A stretch of DNA of 64,000 nt, taken from Streptomyces longisporoflavus. Its GTDB lineage: Bacteria; Actinomycetota; Actinomycetes; Streptomycetales; Streptomycetaceae. Below, piece after piece: positions 57,826 through 64,000 of the stretch. Positions within the stretch are counted from its first letter, which is position 1. Each line of letters starts with the position of its first letter. Made by a program: the position numbers and the translations under genes. A model generated the notes under the pieces. That model was not told the DNA's origin. It made no database searches and saw nothing but the letters and a program-made list of their open reading frames with translations. The stretch spans positions 124,001-188,000 of the forward strand of contig NZ_BMTR01000015.1 in assembly GCF_014649775.1 (NCBI RefSeq). The letters run 5' to 3'.

Positions 57826-58368
57826 GGCGGTGCTCCTTCCGCGAGGCGACCTCGGGGGATGAATTCAGCATCGCACCCGCGTGCGCCGAGGGGGAGATGC
57901 GGTGCGGGGCGCGTTGATCCGGGCCCCCGCTCCAGGCCCGCCCGACACGCTCCGGGACCGGCCTGCGCCCCCAGGGTCGCGGCGGGGGCTTGTGCGGCGC
58001 CTGTGCCGCAGCGGGGCCTCCCTGGGAGGCCCCGGAGGCGCTGTACGGACAGGATGCCGGCTACCGGCCCTCCCGGCGTATGGCGGCCCGGGGGGGACGG
58101 CAGGGCTGAGGGGCGCGCCGTGGTGCTTACCGCGCCGGGGCGGGTGTGTTACCGGGGGCCGTGGGTGGCTCGGGCTCGTTCCCGCTGCCGGGGGCGCGGG
58201 CGCCCTGCCAGTCTGCCGCGACCGCCGCGTGGGCCGTGCCGGGGCGCTCACCGTGCCCGGGCGGGTGCCCGGGCGGGGGCGTTGCCGGCCGTTGCCGCGG
58301 GGCGCTCGGGCTCATCTCCGCCGGTCGGGATGTGGGCGCCCCGCCCGCCGCGACGGCCCCCGCGGCGC
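57826..58368. other. 543-bp region without a convincing gene
   Basis: Frames are open on both strands only because G+C is extreme; the predicted products are Pro/Arg/Gly-rich and resemble no protein. A 25-bp direct repeat starting GGCGCTCACCGTGCCCGGGC occurs at 58243-58267 and 58364-58388, the second copy running into the LysR 3' end. A weaker relative lies near 58128. The region looks like a decayed or repeat-expanded spacer. Confidence 0.6.
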
Positions 58369-58388
58369 TCACCGTGCCCGGGCGGGTG
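58243..58388. repeat. 25-bp direct repeat pair at 121-bp spacing
   Basis: The units 58243-58267 and 58364-58388 are identical and G+C rich. Between them is low-complexity sequence. The second unit contains the LysR stop codon (58369-58371). Confidence 0.8.
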
Positions 58389-59307
58389 TCCACGTCAGGG
58401 TGTCGCCGTGATCCGGCCTGGTGGCGCGGAGGTGGTCCCGTAGCGCGGTGAGCGCGGGATGCGGATTGTCGCGGTGCCAGATCAGGCAGTGCGGATAGAC
58501 CGGCATCGGATCGTGCACCGCGATGCGCCGCAGGTCGTCGTCGGCGGGCCAGACGAGACGGGTCAGCTCGCCGACGAGCGTCGCGAGATCCGGGGAGCCG
58601 GCGATCGTGTCCAGGAGCGGCTCGGTGCCGAAGGCGGGCCCCGTCGCCTCGATGGTGAGCCCGAAGGCGGCGGCGAGATCCTCGTAGTAGGCGGCCCACT
58701 CGGTCCCGGCGACGAGGCCGGGCATCCAGATCCTGTGCCCGGTCAGCTGCGCGGGAGTGACCGCGCGGGCGGCCGCGAGCGGGTGGGCGGGACCGACGAG
58801 GAGCTGGACGGGCTCGTCGAACACCCGGACGGCCTCGATGCCGTCGGGCAGCTCCCCCGCGGGCAGGGTGAGGGCGCGGAAGGACGCGTCGATGCTGCCC
58901 GACCGGACGGCGGAGAGCGCCGCGTCGGCGTCGAAGAGCGTCACGACGTCGAGATCGGTGCCGGGATGCGCCCTGGAGAAGCCGCTCAGCAGCCCCGCGG
59001 GCGCGAGCCGCCGCCCGATCACGTCGACGCGCAGCGCACGGCGGCCGGGCCGTACCGACGCCGCCGCCCGCTGCTCGGCCCGCAGGAGTTCCCGGGCGTG
59101 GGGCAGGAACGCCTGCCCGTCGACGGTGAGCCCGGCCCCGCGCGCGGTGCGGGTGAACAGCCGCACCCCGAGCTCCTTCTCCAGCGCGGCGACCCGCTTG
59201 GAGACGGCCTGCTGGGTCACCCCGAGCGCGGCGGCGGCCTCCCGGAACTGTCCGGCGTCCGTGACGGCGACGAAGGTGCGCACGGCTTGGAGATCCACGC
59301 GGGCCAT
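58369..59307 (-). CDS. LysR family transcriptional regulator
   Basis: A 312-residue LysR protein. The HTH is LQAVRTFVAVTDAGQFREAA, then LGVTQQAVSKRVAALEKELG. The effector domain has GRRALRVDVIGRRLAPAGLL and DADAALSAVRSGSIDASFRA. ATG 59307 is the natural start; the frame stays open far upstream by composition only. The gene is divergent from an MFS transporter, with a clean palindrome in between, which marks it as the local regulator. Confidence 0.92.
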   Translation of the reverse strand: MARVDLQAVRTFVAVTDAGQFREAAAALGVTQQAVSKRVAALEKELGVRLFTRTARGAGLTVDGQAFLPHARELLRAEQRAAASVRPGRRALRVDVIGRRLAPAGLLSGFSRAHPGTDLDVVTLFDADAALSAVRSGSIDASFRALTLPAGELPDGIEAVRVFDEPVQLLVGPAHPLAAARAVTPAQLTGHRIWMPGLVAGTEWAAYYEDLAAAFGLTIEATGPAFGTEPLLDTIAGSPDLATLVGELTRLVWPADDDLRRIAVHDPMPVYPHCLIWHRDNPHPALTALRDHLRATRPDHGDTLTWTPARAR

Positions 59308-59314
59308 CCTAGAA

Positions 59315-59333
59315 GTACAACCGCTGGTTGTAC
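59315..59333. promoter_or_regulatory. LysR-type palindrome between lysR and the MFS gene
   Basis: GTACAACC and GGTTGTAC are perfect 8-bp arms around gct. The dyad lies 8 bp before the LysR ATG, so the regulator probably represses itself. It fits a T-N11-A LysR box. The MFS start is 110 bp away. Confidence 0.7.
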
Positions 59334-59442
59334 GAGCACCCGCCGCGGTTGTTTGACCTGCGGGACCGTCGCCGGTTTGGATGCCGCAGGCCGCAAAGAG
59401 GCTGCTCGGACGGGGCGGCGAAAACGTAATGGGGGCATCGGC

Positions 59443-60696
59443 GTGGAAGCCAGGAGGCCCCTCGGGCGGCAGTTCGGATGGCTGTGGGCGGCCTACGCGG
59501 TCAGCGCGTTCGGCACGCGGCTCGCCTTCGACGCGTTCCCCTTGATCGCGATCCTCGCCCTGGACGCGGGCCCGGCACAGGTGTCGGTCCTCGCGGCGGC
59601 GGGGGTCGCGGTCGGTGCGGTGGTCGCGGTGCCGCTCGGGCCGTGGGTGGAGTTCCGCCGCAAGCGGGTGGTGATGATCGCGACGGACCTGATCCGGTGC
59701 GCGGCACTGCTCAGCATCCCCGCCGCGTACGCCTTCGGCCTGCTCGGCTTCGGGCAGCTCCTTGCCGTGGCCGTCGTCGTCGGCGCCGCCGACATCACCT
59801 TCACGGCGGCGAGCGGCGCATGCCTCAAGGCGCTCGTACGGCCGCAGGACCTGCTCGTCGCCAACGGCCGCCTGGAGTCCACGAATTGGACGGCCCTGGT
59901 GCTGGGGCCTCCCCTCGGCGGGGCGGCGATCGGGCTCTTCGGGCCGGTGATGACGGTGGTGGCCGACGCGGTCAGCTATCTGCTCTCGGCCCTGGGCATC
60001 CGCGCGATCGGCGGCAAGGAGTCGCACCCCGTGCGCACCGCGCCGCCCGCCAGGTTCCGGGCGCGCGACCTGCTCGACGGATGGCGGTACATCCTGGCGG
60101 GCCCCGTGCTGCGCCCGTTGTTCTTCAACACGCTCCTCAACAACGGTCTGATCATGGCGACGTCGCCGCTTCTGATCGTCCTGATGGTCGGTGAACTCGG
60201 CTTCGCCCCCTGGCAGTACGGCCTGGCCTTCGCCGCGCCCTGCGTCGGCGGTCTGATCGGCTCGCGGCTCGCCCGGCCGCTCGTCGAACGCTTCGGCCGG
60301 CACCGGGTGCTGCTGACCGCGGGGACGCTGCGGGCGTGCTGGCTCTCCGGCCTGGCCTTCATCGGCCCCGGGGTCGCCGGGCTCGTCCTGGTCGTGGTGG
60401 TCGAGTTCGGCCTGATCACCTGCTCGGGCGTGTTCAATCCGGTGTTCGCCACCTACCGGCTCGACCACACCCCGGCGGACCGCGTCGCCCGTACCCTCTC
60501 GGCGTGGTCGGTCACCAGCAAGCTCAGCATCGCGGCCATGACCGGTCTCTGGGGCCTGCTGGCCGCCGTCACGGGCCCGCGCACCGCGATAGGCATCGCC
60601 GGCGCCCTCCTCCTGGCCACACCGCTGCTCCTACCGCGCCGCGACCACGCCCCACACGAAGACCGGGACGTAACCGCCGCCCAGAGCCAGACCTGA
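59443..60696 (+). CDS. MFS transporter
   Basis: A 417-residue major facilitator with about 12 hydrophobic segments, for example FGWLWAAYAVSAFGTRLAFD, PLIAILALDAGPAQVSVLAA and LVLVVVVEFGLITCSGVFNP. The loop 2-3 motif A region reads PLGPWVEFRRKRVVM. It resembles the drug/macrolide-efflux subgroup (MFS_3 type). GTG 59443 follows GGGGGCATCGGC. It is probably controlled by the divergent LysR. The substrate is unknown. Confidence 0.88.
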   Translation: MEARRPLGRQFGWLWAAYAVSAFGTRLAFDAFPLIAILALDAGPAQVSVLAAAGVAVGAVVAVPLGPWVEFRRKRVVMIATDLIRCAALLSIPAAYAFGLLGFGQLLAVAVVVGAADITFTAASGACLKALVRPQDLLVANGRLESTNWTALVLGPPLGGAAIGLFGPVMTVVADAVSYLLSALGIRAIGGKESHPVRTAPPARFRARDLLDGWRYILAGPVLRPLFFNTLLNNGLIMATSPLLIVLMVGELGFAPWQYGLAFAAPCVGGLIGSRLARPLVERFGRHRVLLTAGTLRACWLSGLAFIGPGVAGLVLVVVVEFGLITCSGVFNPVFATYRLDHTPADRVARTLSAWSVTSKLSIAAMTGLWGLLAAVTGPRTAIGIAGALLLATPLLLPRRDHAPHEDRDVTAAQSQT

Positions 60697-60762
60697 GGCC
60701 CCGTACCCCCGCGCCCGCGTGCCCCGCACGCCCACGCCCCCAGAGCCTTTCAGGCCGCCCCC

Positions 60763-61416
60763 TCACATCTCGCGCATCCGCGTGATCTCCGCCGTCTGCT
60801 GTGCCACCACGTCGTTCGCCATCTCCTCGACCTGGATGTTGTTGCCGTCGGAGAGCAGGTCCGTCGCCATCGTGATCGCGCCGTTGTGGTGCGTGATCAT
60901 CAGCTTCAGGAAGAGTTCGTCGAACGTCTTGCCCTTCGCGGCGCGCAACTGCTTCAGCTGCCCCTCCGTCGCCATGCCCGGCATCGTCCCGTGGTCGTGC
61001 CCGCCCTGCTTCTTCGGGCCGCCGTGGCTCTTGAGCCAGCCCTTCATGGCGCCGATCTCCGGGCGCTGCGCAGCAGCGATGCGGTCGGCGAGGCGCTTGA
61101 CCTTGGTGGACTCGGCCCGCTTGGGGGCGAGTTCGGTCATCGTCAGGGCCTGGCCGTGGTGCTCGATCATCATCTGGGTGTAGGTGAAGTCCGCCGAGTT
61201 GGGGGAGTCGTCGTCGGTTCTCTTCTTGGCCGCGTCCTCGGCGGACATGGTCGCCGCGGTCTCACCCGGCTTGCCCGGAGCGATCACGGAGGGGCCGGTC
61301 GCGGCCTTCTTCTCCGGCTTAGAACCGGAATCGGAGCCTCCTGAGTCACAGGCGCCGAGCGCGAGAACGGCGGCCGTGAGGAACACGGCGACGGCGGGCG
61401 TACGACGGTGGTGCAC
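60763..61416 (-). CDS. DUF305 lipoprotein
   Basis: A 217-residue exported lipoprotein. The signal peptide ends in lipobox ALGAC. The DUF305 (ferritin-like four-helix) domain has two repeats around FTYQMM-like FTYTQMMIEHHGQALTMTEL and FLKLMITHHNGAITMATDLL. The paired histidines (EHHGQA and THHNGA) are likely metal ligands. A His/Asp/Gly segment (KKQGGHDHGTMPGM) adds more. It may bind copper or another metal on the cell surface. The GTG start follows AGGAGGCAGCC. Confidence 0.9.
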   Translation of the reverse strand: MHHRRTPAVAVFLTAAVLALGACDSGGSDSGSKPEKKAATGPSVIAPGKPGETAATMSAEDAAKKRTDDDSPNSADFTYTQMMIEHHGQALTMTELAPKRAESTKVKRLADRIAAAQRPEIGAMKGWLKSHGGPKKQGGHDHGTMPGMATEGQLKQLRAAKGKTFDELFLKLMITHHNGAITMATDLLSDGNNIQVEEMANDVVAQQTAEITRMREM

Positions 61417-61459
61417 GGCTGCCTCCTGTGGCGCGCGGGAGAGTTGAGGACCGTCCTAG

Positions 61460-61475
61460 CACGCTTACGAGCGTG
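61460..61475. promoter_or_regulatory. Small dyad in the DUF305/LVIVD divergent gap
   Basis: CACGCT and AGCGTG form a perfect 6-bp inverted repeat around tacg, 44 bp before the DUF305 GTG. The rest of the 176-bp gap is relatively A/T-rich (TTGATCAAAAACTTTCATTA) and must hold promoters of both genes. Confidence 0.45.
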
Positions 61476-61592
61476 ATTGATCAAAAACTTTCATTACAGG
61501 TGCGTTGCCATCTGTTGATCTGTGCATGAGGAGCACGATACTGCGGGGTGTCGTGACCCGTTCAACTACGAACGGCGACTAGGGAGGACGCA

Positions 61593-63095
61593 GTGACCCT
61601 GTTGAACAACCCCCGAACACGGCGCAGACGCATCGGCGTCGGCGCGGCCGCGCTCGGTCTGATTGCCGCGCTGTTCAGTGCGGCGCCCGCCGGAGCGACG
61701 CCCGACCCGGGCGACTCGCCGGCCGCGCCCAAGAGCGTGTCGAAGAGTGATGCCGCCGACGCGAAGGCGGCCATCAAGAGCGGTGAGATACCCGCGCCCG
61801 GCGAGATCGTGCACTCCGGCAACATCAAGCACCTCGCCAACATCCCCAAGGACGCGCTGCCGGGCACCAACTCCGACCTCGCGTTCCAGGGGAAGTACGC
61901 CTTCGCGGGCAACTACGACGGCTTCCGCATCTTCGACATCAGCAACCCGAAGAAGCCGCGAACCGTCTCGCAGGTCCTGTGCCCGGGTTCGCAGAACGAC
62001 ATCTCCGTCTCCGGCAACCTGCTCTTCCTCTCCACCGACTCCTCGCGCAGCGACAACTCCTGCAGCAGCACCTCGCAGCCCGCGACCGAGAAGTCCTCGT
62101 GGGAGGGCATGAAGGTCTTCGACATCAGCGACAAGTCGAACCCGAAGTACGTCTCCGCCGTCGAGACCGCCTGCGGCTCGCACACGCACACCCTGGTGCC
62201 GGAGAAGCGGAACGTCTACGTGTACGTCTCCTCGTACTCCCCGAGCGCGACGTTCCCGGACTGCCAGCCCCCGCACGACGGCATCTCCATCATCAAGGTG
62301 CCCCGCAAGGCCCCGCAGAAGGCCGCGGTCGTCGACTTCCCCGTCCTCTTCCCGGGTGAAGGCCCCGACGGCGGCGGCAACCCGGGCGGTCCCACCAACC
62401 CCGGCGTCTCCAAGACCACCGGCTGCCACGACATCACCGTGCTGCCCTCCGAGGACCTGGCCGCCGGCGCCTGCATGGGCGACGGCATCCTCTTCTCCAT
62501 CAAGAACCCCGAGAAGCCCAAGGTCATCGACCAGGTCCAGGACAACAAGAACTTCGCGTTCTGGCACTCGGCGACCTTCAACCAGAAGGCCGACAAGATC
62601 GTCTTCACCGACGAGCTCGGCGGCGGCAGCGGCGCCACCTGCGACGCGGCCACCGGCCCGGAGCGCGGCGCCAACGGCATCTACGACGTCGTCGGCAAGG
62701 GCGACAAGCGCAAGCTGGTCTTCAAGAGCTACTACAAGATCCCGCGCCACCAGGCCGCGACCGAGAACTGCGTCGCCCACAACGGCTCGCTCATCCCGGT
62801 CAAGGGCAAGGACCTGATGGTCCAGGCGTGGTACCAGGGCGGCGTCTCCGTCTGGGACTTCACCAACTCCTCGAAGCCGAAGGAGATCGGCTACTTCGAG
62901 CGCGGTCCTCTCAGCGCGGACACGCTCCAGCTCGGCGGCTCGTGGTCGGCGTACTACTACAACGGTTACGTCTACTCGAACGACATCGCCAAGGGCTTCG
63001 ACGTCCTGAAGATCGACGACAAGCGGACCGACCCCGCCGAGCGGGTCCGCGTCCGTGAGCTCAACGTCCAGACCCAGCCGGACTACTTCGACTGA
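61593..63095 (+). CDS. Secreted LVIVD-repeat beta-propeller protein
   Basis: A 500-residue exported protein. After the basic N-terminus comes a hydrophobic core (IGVGAAALGLIAALFSAAPA) with a likely AGA-type cleavage. LVIVD-type repeats follow, each with a 'xFDISxPxxP' core: FRIFDISNPKKP, MKVFDISDKSNP and VSVWDFTNSSKP. Eight or so cysteines (for example VLCPGSQ, DNSCSS, VETACGSH) suggest disulfides. The protein is probably a surface propeller, and from memory it is often found opposite a DUF305 lipoprotein in Streptomyces, so the two may work together. The GTG follows AGGGAGGACGCA. Confidence 0.88.
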   Translation: MTLLNNPRTRRRRIGVGAAALGLIAALFSAAPAGATPDPGDSPAAPKSVSKSDAADAKAAIKSGEIPAPGEIVHSGNIKHLANIPKDALPGTNSDLAFQGKYAFAGNYDGFRIFDISNPKKPRTVSQVLCPGSQNDISVSGNLLFLSTDSSRSDNSCSSTSQPATEKSSWEGMKVFDISDKSNPKYVSAVETACGSHTHTLVPEKRNVYVYVSSYSPSATFPDCQPPHDGISIIKVPRKAPQKAAVVDFPVLFPGEGPDGGGNPGGPTNPGVSKTTGCHDITVLPSEDLAAGACMGDGILFSIKNPEKPKVIDQVQDNKNFAFWHSATFNQKADKIVFTDELGGGSGATCDAATGPERGANGIYDVVGKGDKRKLVFKSYYKIPRHQAATENCVAHNGSLIPVKGKDLMVQAWYQGGVSVWDFTNSSKPKEIGYFERGPLSADTLQLGGSWSAYYYNGYVYSNDIAKGFDVLKIDDKRTDPAERVRVRELNVQTQPDYFD

Positions 63096-63146
63096 CCGGA
63101 CTACTCCGGCTCACCGGACCAGTCCGGCTGACCGGACTGTTCCGAC
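63093..63146. repeat. Three tandem 18-bp units joining two converging gene ends
   Basis: TGACCGGACTACTCCGGC is followed by two diverged copies. The first TGA is the LVIVD gene stop. The last coding 15 bases of that gene (from 63078) look like a preceding partial unit. On the other strand the repeat encodes the Ser/Gly/Pro C-terminal tail and stop (63101-63103) of the TetR gene. Confidence 0.85.
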
Positions 63147-63817
63147 CGGGTGGACCGCCGGTCGGACCGCGTCTCCTGCGCGGCCTGATCGTCCACTCGC
63201 TGATGCGTCCCGCCGGGCGGCTCGTCGCCCGGCGGGACCCCCAGTTCCCACGCGAGCCCGTACCGCTGGAACAGCTCGGCCCGCAGCGCGCCCGGCGGCA
63301 TCGGCGCCCCCGGCAGGAGCACCGCGAAGACCGCGCCCATCAGCAGCGCGCGCAGCAGCGGATAGTCGGTGTCCACATCGAGCGACCCATGCCGTACGAC
63401 GGTGTCGCGGAGCAGTTCGGCGAGGTGCTGCTGCTCCGGGCAGCGCACGAATCCGTCCGCCTGCAAGATCCCCGCCATGTGCGTGCGCATGAGGAGGGGC
63501 TGCTCTCTGGCGAGGCCCAGGATCGCGTCGATGGCACGGGCCAGGCGCTCCTCGCCGTCGGCGGTGCGCGGCTCCCGTTCCAGTGCGCTCTCCACCGTGC
63601 GGTGCATCAGGCGGTGCACCGCCGATTGCAGGAGCTGCCGCTTGCCGGGGAAGTAGTACGAGACGAGGCCGCGGGCCGAGCCCGCGCGGTCGGCGATGTC
63701 GCCGAGTGTCGTCGCCTCGTAGCCCCGCTCGCCGACGAGGTCGACCGTGGCCTGCAGGAGCCGTTCCCTGGAACGTCTTCGCAACTCTTCATTGACCGAT
63801 GCGCTACGCGGGGACAT
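63101..63817 (-). CDS. TetR family transcriptional regulator with repeat-derived tail
   Basis: A 238-residue TetR protein. The HTH covers about 14-62 (RLLQATVDLVGERGYEATTL, then AGSARGLVSYYFPGKRQLL). The ligand domain extends to about 200. The last 35 residues are polar and repetitive (RSDRRSTRSEQSGQPDWSGE), partly encoded by a tandem DNA repeat, and look dispensable. ATG 63817 is the start; a strong palindrome lies 19 bp upstream. The target is probably itself and whatever gene begins past the right edge. Confidence 0.87.
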   Translation of the reverse strand: MSPRSASVNEELRRRSRERLLQATVDLVGERGYEATTLGDIADRAGSARGLVSYYFPGKRQLLQSAVHRLMHRTVESALEREPRTADGEERLARAIDAILGLAREQPLLMRTHMAGILQADGFVRCPEQQHLAELLRDTVVRHGSLDVDTDYPLLRALLMGAVFAVLLPGAPMPPGALRAELFQRYGLAWELGVPPGDEPPGGTHQRVDDQAAQETRSDRRSTRSEQSGQPDWSGEPE

Positions 63818-63835
63818 CCTGTAACTCCTGCGTTG

Positions 63836-63874
63836 ACTGGCTCCGAGCCAGTATACTCAGCGTGGCTCGGACCA
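63836..63874. promoter_or_regulatory. TetR operator with a second half-related site
   Basis: ACTGGCTC and GAGCCAGT are exact 8-bp arms around one base (63836-63852). A related TGGCTCGGACCA follows at 63863-63874. The first dyad is 19 bp from the TetR ATG. Together they suit one or two TetR dimers controlling divergent transcription. Confidence 0.7.
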
Positions 63875-64000
63875 AGACCCTCAGCGGGCATCTGGTCCGG
63901 TGCGACCCGGGCAGGCAACACCGCGGGGGAGTGTTGCCTGCTCACGGGTGCCGATCGGCCGAACCCTCCTTACAGTGGGCCGGGGGGCCGAGGAGGCGTA
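63875..64000 (+). other. Right-edge intergenic region
   Basis: No gene is seen. The last bases contain GAGGAGG (about 63990-63996), a good ribosome site for a plus-strand gene starting just outside the window. That gene would be divergent from the TetR gene and a likely target of it. Confidence 0.5.

Noticed and set aside
57865..58251. 128-codon minus frame after the ferredoxin reductase gene
   Set aside because: The product is almost all Pro/Arg/Ala/Gly, and the stretch overlaps direct repeats.

Overview
The window is chromosomal DNA from a Streptomyces-like actinomycete. Evidence: very high G+C with strong third-position GC bias, many GTG (and one TTG) starts, AGGAGG-type ribosome sites, several group-3 (SigB-type) sigma genes, SARP and LAL regulators, and a dense set of TetR/LysR/PadR/ArsR/MerR/ROK regulators beside the enzymes they probably control. 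No rRNA, tRNA, CRISPR array, insertion sequence or prophage was seen. The left edge cuts a biotin carboxylase gene; the right edge stops at what looks like a ribosome site.

Layout. 1-11.5 kb: biotin carboxylase with a divergent TetR; HAD phosphatase and Lrp regulator; a malX/malY-like PTS permease and C-S lyase pair; a DJ-1/TetR/aldehyde dehydrogenase operon with a divergent LysR; NTF2-like, PadR and HAD genes. 11.5-15.5 kb: a self-sufficient P450-reductase fusion with a divergent PAS-LuxR regulator. 15.5-19 kb: a cold-shock block (MerR, small conserved protein, CBS protein, DEAD-box helicase, CspA). 19-28.3 kb: a stress/sigma block with two SigB-type sigma factors, a STAS protein, an RsbW-like kinase, PRC-barrel proteins, a small membrane protein, a FUSC transporter, GAF/ANTAR, DUF2267 and VanZ proteins. 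Three SigB-like promoters (G-N2-T, 15 bp, GGGTA-) can be read here. 28.5-34.6 kb: lactonase with a DasR-like operator, CbiX-like chelatase, GlcNAc kinase/uracil-DNA glycosylase pair, BNR-repeat protein, homocysteine methyltransferase. 34.6-43.4 kb: a tightly overlapping dipeptide-type ABC operon facing a ROK regulator and an M81 (MlrC-like) metallopeptidase, which reads as a regulated peptide import and cleavage unit.

44.4-52.9 kb is the most unusual part. A serine alpha/beta-hydrolase, a caspase-like protease and an unrecognised multidomain protein form one operon. It converges on a SARP regulator, a 945-residue LAL ATPase-HTH regulator and a 68-residue Cys-ended small protein. A near-palindromic 13-mer (YAGGGRTKAYCCC) lies upstream of the hydrolase operon, the SARP gene and the small-protein gene. 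This looks like one regulated protease/hydrolase system, possibly a conflict or programmed-death module.

53-64 kb: a membrane protein plus solute-binding lipoprotein, an Old Yellow Enzyme with divergent ArsR, an FprA-like ferredoxin reductase, a LysR/MFS pair, a DUF305 lipoprotein facing a secreted LVIVD-repeat protein, and a TetR. A recurring oddity is tandem duplication placed exactly on stop codons: 7-bp x5, 8-bp x3, 20-bp x3 and 18-bp x3.
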